A program made the translations under genes and the position numbers. This document shows, one piece after another, positions 44,578 through 54,021 of a DNA stretch of 64,000 bases (position 1 is the first letter of the stretch; every line of letters starts with the position of its first letter). The notes below the pieces were generated by a model. That model saw only the letters and a list, made by a program, of their open reading frames with translations, ran no database searches and had not been told where the DNA came from. Origin of the DNA: Pedobacter frigoris (GTDB lineage: Bacteria; Bacteroidota; Bacteroidia; Sphingobacteriales; Sphingobacteriaceae); contig NZ_SWBQ01000003.1 of the NCBI RefSeq assembly GCF_005116445.1, positions 1 through 64,000 on the forward strand, given 5' to 3'.

Positions 44578-44640
44578 TACTAAAGTTTAATTGAAAAACT
44601 ACTGTTGAATTTTGCAATCAGTCCAATGGATGTAAAGCAC
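44578..44640. repeat. attC-like palindrome family, half copy (A5)
   Basis: The sequence ACTAAAGTTTAATTGAA then AACTACTGTTGAATTTTGCA matches the middle and right part of the family at 53545, 54060, 57300 and 58309. The left arm is missing. It lies 3' of the minus-strand gene at 44657 and forms the junction with the tra region. Confidence 0.6.
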
Positions 44641-44656
44641 TTTTAGCGTAGTTATT

Positions 44657-45427
44657 TTATTCTCCGCTTTGATTTCCATAACCTAATAAGTCAATATGGA
44701 TTGATGTTGATTTGTATTTTCCATTACGCATACTTTCTACAAAGTCAGTTTTTGAAATTCCAAACGAACTTGAAATATAATGAAAATGTGCTTGTCCATT
44801 TTTCCAATTTTCTTTTCCTCCGATACTATTGTATGTCAGAAAGAAACAATGCCAGAAATCATCTTTCTCAAAAAAATGAGAAACAATGACTTTTCTGTGT
44901 TCAATTACATTTTTTAACTCGCCATCTGTTAAATCTGTTTCGCCAACCTTTTCAATTGTGCCATCTTCTTTAATGTGAAATAATTTCGGAAGTTTTTTCC
45001 CTTCTAAACCAGCTGGTAAGTTTTCAAAAAGGTATTTACTATATAAATATCCAAATTCATTATGAGCTATAAAAATTAAAGACATAAGTTCGTCTGTCTT
45101 TAAGGACATCTCTTTAAGTAAGCTTATTTGGTCTTTTTTTCGTGTTGTTTTTAATAATTCAATAAAATTCCCGTGAATTTTTGTTTGTTCAAACTGTCCA
45201 AAAAATCCAACCAAAGTTTCTTCTGCCTTTTTGATAAAGAATTTATCGTCCAATAGAGAAGTAAAAAACGGATTTTTAGTATTCAGTAAATCACGAAGTG
45301 AAATTGCACGTTTTTCCAGTTCAAACGATTTATAATATTCAACAGGATTTACTTTTTCTACTTTGTCAGTAGAAAAAATCCTAGTAAAACCTTGTCCATT
45401 TTCGTCAAATATTTTTTCTGTATTCAT
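44657..45427 (-). CDS. Hypothetical protein
   Basis: 256 residues, mixed alpha/beta and rather acidic, no signal or membrane helix. Motifs include SLIFIAHNEFGYLYSKYLF and QAHFHYISSSFGISKTDF. I do not recognise the family. It lies on the minus strand like the rest of the array and ends next to an attC-like half site, so it is the first (or last) cassette. It partly overlaps the broken HxlR gene on the other strand at its start. Confidence 0.7.
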   Translation of the reverse strand: MNTEKIFDENGQGFTRIFSTDKVEKVNPVEYYKSFELEKRAISLRDLLNTKNPFFTSLLDDKFFIKKAEETLVGFFGQFEQTKIHGNFIELLKTTRKKDQISLLKEMSLKTDELMSLIFIAHNEFGYLYSKYLFENLPAGLEGKKLPKLFHIKEDGTIEKVGETDLTDGELKNVIEHRKVIVSHFFEKDDFWHCFFLTYNSIGGKENWKNGQAHFHYISSSFGISKTDFVESMRNGKYKSTSIHIDLLGYGNQSGE

Positions 45428-45431
45428 AGTC

Positions 45432-45730
45432 GTTTCTGGTTCGTTATAATTACCACTATTGTTTATTCTATTTCACAAAGAAACAATCGTTTTCATTTAC
45501 TGAAAAAGGAATTGCCAAATATTTCTGAACAAGTTTTAGGTCGTCAGCTTAAAGAATTGGAAACTCACGCAATAATTGTCAAAAAAGAAATTCCCGAAAC
45601 TGTTCCTATCGGGATTGAATATATCTTAACTACTAAAGGATTAGATTTAGTTCCGATTTTAGAAAGTCTTTCCGATTGGGGAAAAACTCATGCTGATGGT
45701 AAAGAAATTTCAGTTTGTTCGTTGTCGTAA
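45432..45730 (+). pseudogene. HxlR regulator, 5'-truncated
   Basis: The frame NNRFHLLKKELPNISEQVLGRQLKELE, then GIEYILTTKGLDLVPILESLSDWG, is the C-terminal two thirds of an HxlR protein. The N-terminus with the Cys and GGKW motif is absent: before about 45432 the frame (FVKYFFCIHSRFW) is not HxlR-like and overlaps the gene at 44657-45427. It cannot be a complete HxlR domain. Confidence 0.7.
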
Positions 45731-45988
45731 TTTTCTTTTGGTAATAGTTTTTCTGTCAGCTTGCAGGTGTAGCGGAGACTTGGAGCAAACATTTTACAAC
45801 ATTTTTTTTAAGTTATATTTCGTTAAAAGTAAGTAATTAATAATATTCAATTTTTTATTCATTTTATAAATTAATGTTTTTAAAACAATAAGAAACCTCT
45901 AGCTCGTGTTTTCTTTTAGAGAGAAACTTGGTTTCCTATATAATTAGTGAAATGCGTTTGTCAATTCGGTCTTATTAGAAGAATTATT

Positions 45989-46393
45989 TTAGTGTTTTAA
46001 TAAAGTAGGCAATAAAAATAAAATAGTTCCTATTAAAAAAATAAATGTCAAAATATGTATTTTATAATGATTTGCTTTTAAGAAAATGAACTGTTGTATT
46101 GTCCGAATTAGCCAAAATATAGATGTTCCTATTAGAAACCAATTTCCTAATTTGGTTGTCAAAAGTTCTGTTGGAAAAATAAAACAAATCGTTGCCGTAA
46201 ATATAAAATAGTAACTAATTTGAATGTTTAAAATTTGCATTATTCCTCTATTTGCAAAACTTAATTTTTTCAACTCGCTGTTCCACTGAAACATTTTCCA
46301 AAACCCAAAGTGGAAAAGTGCAAATGCAATATTATAAAGTCCACAAATAACTATTATTGTTTCCATTTTGTCAATATTTACGGTGTTTTTCAT
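45989..46393 (-). CDS. Small multi-pass membrane protein
   Basis: 134 residues with four hydrophobic helices: near 12-30, 50-72, 82-98 and 110-130. The charged loop is WNSELKKLSFANRG. Similar to unnamed Bacteroidota membrane proteins; no function can be given. Minus strand, upstream of it lies the broken DUF1772 gene (37-bp gap to its extended end), so it may be in the same transcript. Confidence 0.65.
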   Translation of the reverse strand: MKNTVNIDKMETIIVICGLYNIAFALFHFGFWKMFQWNSELKKLSFANRGIMQILNIQISYYFIFTATICFIFPTELLTTKLGNWFLIGTSIFWLIRTIQQFIFLKANHYKIHILTFIFLIGTILFLLPTLLKH

Positions 46394-46429
46394 AGCATTA
46401 CTGCTAAAATTATCAGCAGTAGTTCTTTG

Positions 46430-46915
46430 TCATTTAGTTTTTTGAATGCAGGCCAAAATTACAAAAAGTAAACTCAATATTGATGATAGTGTTCTTATGT
46501 TGTTCCAAAAATTTCATCTGTTTTCAAAGGTGTTTCTCATTTGTGTTATAGTTATTTCTGTTGCATTTGCAAGGTCAAAATTGTCAAGTTTATTGTTTAA
46601 TGGAACATTAACTAAAATGGTAACCAAAAAAACACCTATCGTATAAATTAAAAATGCACATAGCAAAAAAGAAAAAAATGTATTGCTTTTGTAGTAAAAA
46701 GTAGAAAAGCAAAGCATTATCAAACTACCAAAAAAACAAATAAAAAACAGAGGATTTTGTACTTCTCTATTAATGTTTCGCATTGCATTTAGGAATTCTT
46801 TGTTTCCCAATTTTCCTAATCCCAAACTCACCGAAACGGAGTAAGAGAAGAAGAAACCAGCCATTAAAGCAGTAAAAATTGCCGTTGAAATAAGTGTAAG
46901 GTCTGTGAATTTCAT
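46430..46915 (-). pseudogene. DUF1772 membrane protein with an in-frame TGA
   Basis: The frame codes for 133 residues (MKFTDLTLISTAIFTALMAGFFFSYSV start; DUF1772/anthrone-oxygenase-like, four helices) and stops at TGA (46514-46516). Reading on in the same frame gives NFWNNIRTLSSILSLL and a natural end at 46430, for a total of about 161 residues, the usual family length. The stop replaces the Trp of the conserved RW..WN ending: TGG to TGA. It is most simply a nonsense mutation. Confidence 0.8.
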
Positions 46916-46921
46916 TGTCTA

Positions 46922-47548
46922 TTAATTGGAGATGCTCACTGCTTTTTTTGTAAATTGAGATGTTGCAATTTGTTGTAACATAAAATCAGCAACATCTGCC
47001 CGAGAGATTTTTAATTTGAGTTTTTTGAAATTCCCATCAAACCCAATTTTATATTGCTTCGTAATATCGCCATCTGTCAATGCACTTGGTCTCACGATGG
47101 TATAATCTAAATTACAGTTTAAAATATATCGTTCTTGCAATTGATGGTCTCGGAATGCCTTTTTTAGCAACATTCCAAACATGATGTGTTTCCAAATAAA
47201 ATTTAAGTTTCCATAGCTTTCGCCCATTCCTAATGTGGTTTGGCAAATCAATCTTTTTGGTCCTGATTTATGCATTGCTTCTATTATATTTTTTGTTCCC
47301 AAAGCTCTTATTTTTCCTACATTGCCATCGCCCAATGCACACAAAACCACCTCTTGATTTTTTAAAGCATTTTCCACATCCACAATATTCAATACGTCTC
47401 CTTTGCAAATCTTTAAATTGGGGTTATTGGTATTTTGCATTTTTTCTGGATGGCGAACAAAGGCTGTAACGTCATAGCCATTTTCTACTGCGTGTTTTAC
47501 AAGTTCTTTTCCAACGGTGCCTGTTGCACCAAAAATAATTAGTTTCAT
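46922..47548 (-). CDS. NAD(P)-dependent oxidoreductase (NmrA/SDR_a5-like)
   Basis: 208 residues. N-terminal IFGATGTVGKELVKHAVENGYDVTAFVRHPEK is the NAD(P)-binding pattern. VLCALGDGNVG and LDYTIVRPSALTDG are typical of the NAD(P)H-binding (PF13460) family. It ends 6 bp before the DUF1772 start, so the two are a likely operon. Substrate unknown. Confidence 0.85.
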   Translation of the reverse strand: MKLIIFGATGTVGKELVKHAVENGYDVTAFVRHPEKMQNTNNPNLKICKGDVLNIVDVENALKNQEVVLCALGDGNVGKIRALGTKNIIEAMHKSGPKRLICQTTLGMGESYGNLNFIWKHIMFGMLLKKAFRDHQLQERYILNCNLDYTIVRPSALTDGDITKQYKIGFDGNFKKLKLKISRADVADFMLQQIATSQFTKKAVSISN

Positions 47549-47626
47549 TTCGTATCATTTTTTAAATTAATGATACAAAGGTGCGATGGGTAAATTTTAA
47601 AAAATAGAACAAAAACGACAATTAGA

Positions 47627-48397
47627 TTATCTGCTGAAATTCTTTGGTGTTTTACCAGTAAAGGCTTTGAATACTTTGATGAAATGAGATTGGTCAGCAA
47701 ATCCATTCTCATAAACAATGTCTGTCATTTTGGTATAATCCTTTATGGATAATTGTTTTAGCGAAGCTTGAAATTGTATAATTTTTGCAAACTGTTTGGG
47801 TGGAAGTCCCGTTTCTTTTAAAAATCTTCGTTCAAAAGTTCGCAAATTGAGATTTTGTTTTTCTGCAATGGCTCTAATATTTTCCTGTCCTTTTGCAGCC
47901 ATAATTTCTACAATAATTTTTCGTATTTCTAAATCCAGATTTTGTTTTTTATTTTCAAAATAATGTAAAAGCAAATTGGAAATAAGGTCAATCTTTTCAT
48001 TCAAAGTTTTGCAAGAAATCAATTGCAGATTAAGCTTCGAAATCTCGCCATCTGTGTTGTCTAAATAGTAGCAATTGTCATTAATGCTCTGTGGAAGCAC
48101 ATCAAAAAAAGTTCGTAGCACAAATGGATACAGCTGAAAAATGATGATGAGGTATGTCCCTGAAATTTCTATCACAATTGGATTAATAGTTTGTCCGTAA
48201 AGAAATATTTCGGGCATTTTTCTATCGTGTGGTTTCACAATCAATCCATTTTCGGTTTGCTGAAACATCAATCCCGGAAATCCATCTGCAAAAAATGGTA
48301 AACTGGTTTTTGCATCTTTCTCTTCACTTTCAAACACCCAAATATTCTTCACAAAAAGCGAAACAGATTTGTCGGGAATGATGCTTTGAAAATTCAT
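47627..48397 (-). CDS. AraC family transcriptional regulator
   Basis: About 256 residues from the ATG at 48397 (MNFQSIIPDKSVSLFVKN); an upstream start at 48460 adds 21 residues not expected in the family. N-terminal DUF6597-like sensor (PFFADGFPGLMFQQTENG), C-terminal HTH (ENIRAIAEKQNLNLRTFERRFLKETGLPPKQFAK; FADQSHFIKVFKAFTGKTPKNF). Probably controls the adjacent oxidoreductase or hydrolase genes. Confidence 0.85.
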   Translation of the reverse strand: MNFQSIIPDKSVSLFVKNIWVFESEEKDAKTSLPFFADGFPGLMFQQTENGLIVKPHDRKMPEIFLYGQTINPIVIEISGTYLIIIFQLYPFVLRTFFDVLPQSINDNCYYLDNTDGEISKLNLQLISCKTLNEKIDLISNLLLHYFENKKQNLDLEIRKIIVEIMAAKGQENIRAIAEKQNLNLRTFERRFLKETGLPPKQFAKIIQFQASLKQLSIKDYTKMTDIVYENGFADQSHFIKVFKAFTGKTPKNFSR

Positions 48398-48490
48398 TTT
48401 GTCGTGATTTCGAGGGTTTGTAGAATGTACAAATGTCTCATAAAAATACGAAGTTGCCATATTACCAAGCCGATTTTAACTACCATTTTT

Positions 48491-49279
48491 TTATTTTTCA
48501 GCAGTTAATTCTTCTATTACTTCGCTCAATATTGTATTAAATTCGTCTGGTTTTTCCAGCATTGGATAATGTCCTGTGCCAGTAATTACGTTATAATTAT
48601 AGTTTTTAAAATATTTTCGATTGTTGTCTATTTCTGTGGGCTGTGCATCAGAATTAATTGCTCTTATGGGAATGTCTATGTGTTTTGCTATTTTTCTAAT
48701 ATCCATTTCATATAAAGGTTTAAGAGCATTTATTGCTAATTCAGCATCATTTTGAATAAATTCGTTTTGAAGCTGATTTTTTATAATTGCAGGAGTTTCT
48801 TCCACAAAAAGATATTGAGGTAGAATATGCTCCACCGCTGATTTGAAATCTTTACGATAATTACTAAACATAAACTGTTCGGCTTGCTCTGGAGTAAAAT
48901 CTTGGTCTAAATCTTTTAAAGTATCTACTAAAATGATAGCTTTTACTTTAGGAAAATTAAGGGATGCTTCAAGCACATATGCTCCAGACATTGAATGACC
49001 AACAAGTATAATTTCGGGCGTGTTAATTTCATTTATAACCGTTTTTATATCGTCTGCGTATTGCTCGCCAGTCCAATTCTGTCTTGTTTTATCCGATTTT
49101 CCGTGACCACCTAAATCAATTTTAACAATGTTATACTTTTCCTTTAAGAAAGCCTCTTGACTGTTCCACCAATTTATATTTCCGAGCCAACCGTGCACAA
49201 AAACTATGGAAGTATTTCCTTCCCCTGTTTCTGTATAGTGAATATTTACGTTGTCTGTAGATGAAATATATTTTTTCAT
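48491..49279 (-). CDS. Alpha/beta hydrolase
   Basis: 262 residues. Oxyanion region VFVHGWLGN, nucleophile elbow LVGHSMSGA (Ser), catalytic Asp in the IPIRAINSD region and His in ITGTGHYPML. Ester or epoxide-type hydrolysis of a small substrate is inferred. It follows the FMN-reductase relic by 22 bp on the same strand. Confidence 0.87.
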   Translation of the reverse strand: MKKYISSTDNVNIHYTETGEGNTSIVFVHGWLGNINWWNSQEAFLKEKYNIVKIDLGGHGKSDKTRQNWTGEQYADDIKTVINEINTPEIILVGHSMSGAYVLEASLNFPKVKAIILVDTLKDLDQDFTPEQAEQFMFSNYRKDFKSAVEHILPQYLFVEETPAIIKNQLQNEFIQNDAELAINALKPLYEMDIRKIAKHIDIPIRAINSDAQPTEIDNNRKYFKNYNYNVITGTGHYPMLEKPDEFNTILSEVIEELTAEK

Positions 49280-49301
49280 TGATTGGTCTTTTTTGATTTA
49301 T

Positions 49302-49559
49302 TTAATTGCTGGTCTTTAAAATGGTGGCTAACGGTTTTTTGTTTACTAAATTCGTAAAAGCATTAATAAAATAGTCTAACCTTTTGTGTGTTTCAATGTC
49401 TGTAATACTTCCTTGTTCATCAAATTTACCTTTCACGCCTTGAATTAGTAAAGTTGTTTCATCTGTAAATTTAGCCATAACAGTTTTCATAATTAACTGC
49501 AATTCTTCGTGTCCTTTTTCCAGATTAACCACGCTTTTCCCAGAAACCTTTTTCGTCAA
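49302..49559 (-). pseudogene. NAD(P)H:FMN reductase C-terminal relic
   Basis: 85 residues open, of which about the last 45 (FDEQGSITDIETHKRLDYFINAFTNLV) match the C-terminal end of NADPH-dependent FMN or chromate reductases. The Rossmann-like flavodoxin body is missing and the front is unrelated. It overlaps the end of the gene at 49525-50115 by 35 bp, so it is a leftover fragment rather than a working gene. Confidence 0.5.
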
Positions 49560-50115
49560 GAATTTTTAAATAGCTGTTATATGGTTCGGTAGGGTGATAA
49601 AGTTGATACAGCTCATCGGTTATCGCTGTGATAAGGTTAAAGAAAATTGAAAATTCTTCTTTTGAGTTATAAAGCCCACCCCACTCATTCAATATCCAAT
49701 TTAACATTTTTCCATCCCGAGCAATGATCGAAAATTCTAGGTAAGGAAAATCAATATCTGTTTTTTTGTAATAGTCGAGCTGTATTCCTCCCAATAACCC
49801 TATTTCTCTTACAGGAACCCTAATGGAGTGTATTTCCGAAAACAAAACAGAACCGAAACAGGAACTGGTAATGCCTTCATTACTTAGCGAAACAATTTCT
49901 GCCGACCGTCTTTCGGAGGCCATTTTAAACAGCCTGTAAATGGCCATTAACATTAATGGGAAAGAGATCAGTAATAGCCAGGTCGGGAAAAGTTGATGCG
50001 GATGCACAAATAAAATAATGGCTGTTAGTGAAATAGTCAGCAACGTGGCAAAAAACCAAAACAGAATAGTTGATGTTTTCTTGCTGTTATTAAAATGGAA
50101 GCGATAGGTATCCAT
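49525..50115 (-). CDS. Hypothetical two-helix membrane protein
   Basis: 196 residues with two membrane helices (STILFWFFATLLTISLTAIILF, 14-36; PTWLLLISFPLMLMAIYRLF, 44-64) and a cytoplasmic beta-rich domain (IVSLSNEGITSSCFGSVLFSEIHSI) resembling membrane-anchored PH-like or STM3941-type domains. Not recognised more closely. Ends overlapping the FMN-reductase relic. Confidence 0.65.
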   Translation of the reverse strand: MDTYRFHFNNSKKTSTILFWFFATLLTISLTAIILFVHPHQLFPTWLLLISFPLMLMAIYRLFKMASERRSAEIVSLSNEGITSSCFGSVLFSEIHSIRVPVREIGLLGGIQLDYYKKTDIDFPYLEFSIIARDGKMLNWILNEWGGLYNSKEEFSIFFNLITAITDELYQLYHPTEPYNSYLKILDEKGFWEKRG

Positions 50116-50253
50116 ATCTACAAAATTAAATAATATTTAATAACTCCTAACTTTTTTGCTTGATCCCTTTTGCAATTGGTGTATTTACCGCTCATATGGC
50201 TCATAAATAATATAGTCATTTTTATAATGCATTAGCAATGTGCATATTAACGA

Positions 50254-50300
50254 TTATAATGCTTTGGGCGGATAAAAATTTCAGGATATTGTTATAAGGT
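50254..50300. repeat. Possible degenerate attC-like site
   Basis: GATTATAATGCTTTGGGCGG recalls the left arm found at 53545 (TAACGTTTTGGGCTTTGCG). Only this short match is visible in the 271-bp gap between 50116 and 50386, and it is weak. I otherwise see nothing in the gap. Confidence 0.25.
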
Positions 50301-50386
50301 TTAATGAATTATTCATCTGAACCAAATTTTTTTTTGAAAGCTCAATTTTAAGGTGAAGATTAAATGCCTGTTGGCATTTCGTTGTT

Positions 50387-50755
50387 TTATTCAGATATTA
50401 TTAAGTAATAGTTGTCTAAGTCTCTTAATGTAAATTGGTTTTTAAGCGAATTTTCATTGTAATGAATTTCTCTTTCAATGTTTGCGTTTAGTTTTTTAGC
50501 ATTTTTAAATATCTGGTCTAGATTATCAACTCGAAAGAATAAAATCAATCCGTTTCCAATCTCTTTTTCTGGGTTTTCCATAGTCGGATGTTCGTGTTCT
50601 CCCCATTTATGAAGACACAAAATAACGACGCTTTCATTTGTTAGAATTTCGAAAGTTTCTCCTCCGTGTTCGCTCTTGCAACCTAATAAGTTTTGATAAA
50701 ATTCAGAACTTTCAGGAATGTTCTTTACTGCTATTATTGTTTCGGTTCTTATCAT
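50387..50755 (-). CDS. VOC family protein
   Basis: 122 residues from the ATG at 50755 (MIRTETIIAVKNIPESSEFYQNLLG). The open frame runs further upstream, but that part is palindrome A6 and would not be VOC. Glyoxalase-like half-domains: ESSEFYQNLLGCKSEHGG, LILFFRVDNLDQIFKNAKK and LRDLDNYYLIISE. Substrate unknown. First gene 3' of A6, so one gene per cassette here. Confidence 0.75.
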   Translation of the reverse strand: MIRTETIIAVKNIPESSEFYQNLLGCKSEHGGETFEILTNESVVILCLHKWGEHEHPTMENPEKEIGNGLILFFRVDNLDQIFKNAKKLNANIEREIHYNENSLKNQFTLRDLDNYYLIISE

Positions 50756-50773
50756 TATGTTTGTTTTTGAGAG

Positions 50774-50947
50774 GTCGGCTCTACAATGACCACTAGCGAT
50801 TGAGTATTGCCGAAGGCGGGGATTTTTAGCACCGAACTTCAATAGAAATCTAAGATCCGCCGAAGGTAAATACCAAATCAAATATATCAAAAAAGTTTGA
50901 TAGAAGCCGTTCAGCCCCGCTTTTGGCAATACCTTGTTATCGGCTGC
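50774..50947. repeat. attC-like imperfect palindrome A6
   Basis: GTATTGCCGAAGGCGGGG (50804-50821) pairs with CCCCGCTTTTGGCAATAC (50915-50932) with two mismatches, around about 93 bases. The site lies 3' of the hydrolase gene (51051) and 5' of the VOC gene, as an attC site would. It is a second sequence type; it does not share the TCGAAGCACAAA core of A1-A5. Confidence 0.6.
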
Positions 50948-51050
50948 CCTTTTCTCTGTCACGCAAAAATATTTTTCAAAAAATTTTGAGGCGTCAAAAA
51001 GGGTCTTGTCTTACAACAAAACCCTTTTCGTAAAATAATTTCTATATTTA

Positions 51051-52469
51051 CTACAGCTGTTTTCTAAACCATTTTACAGCATCATTTGTAGCATCTGTCG
51101 TAAAAGGTTCTTGGTCGTAAAAGTCAAACTGACTGGCTTTGTCTACCCAAATAATGTTCTTTGGTCCGTTAAGGTTTTTGTAAAATTCTTCTGCACCCAT
51201 TGGAACTGCTGCCGATTGACTGTGAACTAGCTGAACAGGAATATTTATTTTGCTTGCATATTGTATTGGGTCAAACTGTAACCAACCTTTCCACGCCATT
51301 ACCGCAAACTGGTTTCCCCATTCTTTTATTGCTCCTCTTTTCGGGTTAAGATAATAGTCGAAGTCTCCAAACATTGCAGCTTCCTTATCAGTTGTGCTAC
51401 TTGCCGGAACATATTCTATTTTGCCGTTTTGTGCAAACGCTGTTTTGGCATTTTCCGACTTTTTGATTTTTTCATTAACTCCATCAGCTCCTCCATAAAT
51501 TAGTTTTACAATTTCGGCATTATGAAGCCACGGTGCTACAAAATTTACTGCTTTCAAATCTGCACCATTTGCTAATGCTAATGCCATATAACCTGAACTT
51601 GCACAAATGGCTAAACCTCCAACATTTTCTTTGTCAATAAAGGAAAGTGTTTGCAAATAATTAGTTGCATTTAAAATGTCTTGTGCTTTCATTTCAGGAA
51701 CTTCATAATTACGAGGTTGTCCTTCACTTTCTCCATAGTTGCGAAAATCGAAAGTTAATGCTACAAAACCTTGTTCTGCCAATTTAACGGCATACAAATC
51801 TGGCATTTGTTCTTTTACAGTTGTCCAACTTCCTGTTACAATAATTCCTTTATAAGTTTTTGTTTCAGAAAATTCTGCGGGCAGATGAAGATTGCCTTTT
51901 AATATAAGTCCTTCACTAATAAACTTAACTTTGCGAATTGATTTGGATTTCATTATTTCAATAGCTTTTGCAGGAAGATTTGTATTACCGCTTTGTTTTG
52001 TAAAATTTAATTTATGTTTCGTTATAAACCAATTATTATTTGTATTTGAAAGTTCTGTATCGTATGTTCCTTCAACTGTCCAAACATCATTTCCTATAAA
52101 GTGGTCGGCTTTTCCGTTGTAATGAACGGTTGCTGTATTTCCGTTCTGTGTTACCTGAAAATTAGAAAGTTGATGACGTGTCTTATCAAAACCTGGAAGA
52201 AATGCTGCCCAATTTTCAGCTATTTGTTTTGCTGTTTTAATTGATGAAGCTTCGCCCGTCATAGAAGAAAAGTCAAGCAAAACACTTTCTTTCATTGCAT
52301 TTTCAACTTTTGTCCAATTGTGTTCGTCTGCACCATTAAACAGATTTGTAACTGTTTGAATAATTTTTTCTTGTTCCATTTTATTTGAATTTTTAGTTAT
52401 TGAATTGGTTTGACTAATTGCATTTAATCCACTAAGGAATATAACTGCTGTTGTGATTATCTTTTTCAT
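51051..52469 (-). CDS. Secreted SnoaL-like plus alpha/beta hydrolase
   Basis: 472 residues. Residues 1-19 are a signal peptide (MKKIITTAVIFLSGLNAIS). About 32-155 are an NTF2/SnoaL-like domain (VTNLFNGADEHNWTKVENAMKESVLLDF). About 180-470 are an alpha/beta hydrolase of the DLH/YcjY group with GIIVTGSWTTVKEQMPDLYA and the elbow GGLAICASSGYMA, where the nucleophile appears to be Cys or Ser. Operon with the AraC gene upstream (87-bp gap). Confidence 0.83.
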   Translation of the reverse strand: MKKIITTAVIFLSGLNAISQTNSITKNSNKMEQEKIIQTVTNLFNGADEHNWTKVENAMKESVLLDFSSMTGEASSIKTAKQIAENWAAFLPGFDKTRHQLSNFQVTQNGNTATVHYNGKADHFIGNDVWTVEGTYDTELSNTNNNWFITKHKLNFTKQSGNTNLPAKAIEIMKSKSIRKVKFISEGLILKGNLHLPAEFSETKTYKGIIVTGSWTTVKEQMPDLYAVKLAEQGFVALTFDFRNYGESEGQPRNYEVPEMKAQDILNATNYLQTLSFIDKENVGGLAICASSGYMALALANGADLKAVNFVAPWLHNAEIVKLIYGGADGVNEKIKKSENAKTAFAQNGKIEYVPASSTTDKEAAMFGDFDYYLNPKRGAIKEWGNQFAVMAWKGWLQFDPIQYASKINIPVQLVHSQSAAVPMGAEEFYKNLNGPKNIIWVDKASQFDFYDQEPFTTDATNDAVKWFRKQL

Positions 52470-52556
52470 TGTACTTTGTTTTCTTAATTAACAATACAAA
52501 GATGCAACCACGTAAAAAATTAGTAGTAACGCAATTCAAAGCAAGAATGACAAAAT

Positions 52557-53456
52557 TCAAAGAATGGGATTTACCCGATATTGCTGAGGTGTAAATCCTG
52601 TTAGTTTTTTAAAAAATGAATTAAAATGAGTGGGTTCTACAAAGTGAAGTTTAAAGGAAATTTCCTTTGCAGAAAGGTCGGTTTGACGAAGCATAGACTT
52701 TGCCAAAGCAATCAATTGATTTTGAATAATGCTTGTGGTTGTCTTTCCTGTAATCCTTTTTACAATTGCATTCAAATGATTAGGATGCACATTTAGTTTA
52801 TCTGCATAAAATGAAGCTTGTCGAATTTCAGGATTAATATCTTCATTTGTCATTAAGGTTTCAATTAAAGATTGAAAACGAGAAAGCAATAGAATATCGG
52901 CTGTTCGATTGTCTTGATTTCCTTCACTATTTAACGGTAAGTTGTCAAAGCAACGTTTCGTAATCAAAAGCAAAAGTTGTGTGTAAGACTGAATGAAAAG
53001 AAACTTGTCTTTGTTTTCAGAATGGTATTCTTCAAAAATCTGTTGAAAGAGATTATTTACAAAATTTGCATCTTCCGTTTGTAAATTCATAGGCAAAGCT
53101 TTGTCGAGCCTGAAAAAAGGAAAGTCAATAATAAAGTTTTTCCAACTTGGATTTAATTCCAAAAATGCTTTGTCAAAAATGATATACCAACCTTTCCAAT
53201 CAGGTTTTATGTCCCACGTTATGATTTGGTAAGGTGAATTAAAGAACAAATTGCTGTCGAGAAATTTACCGTTTACTTCTTTATTATCGCCCGAATTTCT
53301 TAATGCAAGTGCATAAAATTCGTGTCTGAAAGGTGGTTGTTTTGCATTCACCGTTTTCATATTATCCTCAAACTTCCGTATGTCAAAAAACGAATGTTTA
53401 GGATTTGGAATATTGATTTCCTTGCAATAGTCTTGTATGGTGGTAATGTTTTTCAA
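52557..53456 (-). CDS. AraC family transcriptional regulator
   Basis: 299 residues. N-terminal cupin-like half (PPFRHEFYALALRNSGDNKEVNGK), C-terminal HTH (QASFYADKLNVHPNHLNAIVKRITGKTTTSIIQN; LSAKEISFKLHFVEPTHFNSFFKKLTGFTPQQYR). Upstream of and in the same direction as the SnoaL-hydrolase gene, its likely target. Confidence 0.88.
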   Translation of the reverse strand: MKNITTIQDYCKEINIPNPKHSFFDIRKFEDNMKTVNAKQPPFRHEFYALALRNSGDNKEVNGKFLDSNLFFNSPYQIITWDIKPDWKGWYIIFDKAFLELNPSWKNFIIDFPFFRLDKALPMNLQTEDANFVNNLFQQIFEEYHSENKDKFLFIQSYTQLLLLITKRCFDNLPLNSEGNQDNRTADILLLSRFQSLIETLMTNEDINPEIRQASFYADKLNVHPNHLNAIVKRITGKTTTSIIQNQLIALAKSMLRQTDLSAKEISFKLHFVEPTHFNSFFKKLTGFTPQQYRVNPIL

Positions 53457-53540
53457 ACGATTGCAAATTTATAAAATTGTGTCAAACAGTAGCAAACTTT
53501 CGATAGGCTATTTCAGTTAGCAATTGTGTCGTTAGGGTTG

Positions 53541-53640
53541 TCACTAACGTTTTGGGCTTTGCGTTCGGGCGGGAAATCGAAGCACAAAAGCCGATATTAT
53601 TACTAAAGTTCAATTGAAGAACTGCTGTTTAAAAAATTTG
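53541..53640. repeat. attC-like palindrome family, left part (A4)
   Basis: CACTAACGTTTTGGGCTTTG then GGGAAATCGAAGCACAAAA and AAGTTCAATTGAAGAACTGC match the left arm and core of A1. The right arm is not recognisable; the SnoaL-like gene ends 25 bp beyond. Confidence 0.6.
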
Positions 53641-53664
53641 CAATTACTTTCTGAATTTTGTTTT

Positions 53665-54021
53665 TCATTTTGATTGGATACAATATGAAGTAATACTTTG
53701 GATTTGATTGGTGTCATCAAACTCGTATATATCACAAGCTGAAACAAATGAAATTCGTTTTTTGTCTCTTAAAAATTCGGCAGTTCCACTAATAACTACC
53801 TTATTTCCTTCAGCAATAATGTTCAGCGTTTTGAAGTCAGTAATTACTGATTGAAAATAATTTCCGACTTGTTCACAATTATCAATGATTGCTTGCCTAC
53901 CTATAAAAGTGTCTTCTTCGACAACCGTCCAAACTGCGTTTTCCGAAATGAACTTGTTAGTCTTTTCAAATTCTCCGTTTGAGAAAGCTTTTGCTATTTC
54001 TGTCTTTGTCATATTTGTCAA
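53665..54021 (-). CDS. SnoaL/NTF2-like small protein
   Basis: 118 residues (or 115 from the second ATG at 54012): FSNGEFEKTNKFISENAVWTVVEEDTFIGRQAIIDNCEQV is a single SnoaL-like cone domain. Such proteins are isomerase- or hydrolase-like or binding proteins. Bracketed by attC-like sites A3 and A4, so it looks like a one-gene cassette. Confidence 0.75.
   Translation of the reverse strand: MTNMTKTEIAKAFSNGEFEKTNKFISENAVWTVVEEDTFIGRQAIIDNCEQVGNYFQSVITDFKTLNIIAEGNKVVISGTAEFLRDKKRISFVSACDIYEFDDTNQIQSITSYCIQSK

Noticed and set aside
49302..49559. An 85-residue independent gene
   Set aside because: Only its C-terminal half matches a family (FMN reductase end) and it overlaps the end of its neighbour, so it is listed as a relic.
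50756..50962. N-terminal extension of the VOC protein
   Set aside because: The extended frame is the translation of palindrome A6, and the VOC fold starts at 50755.
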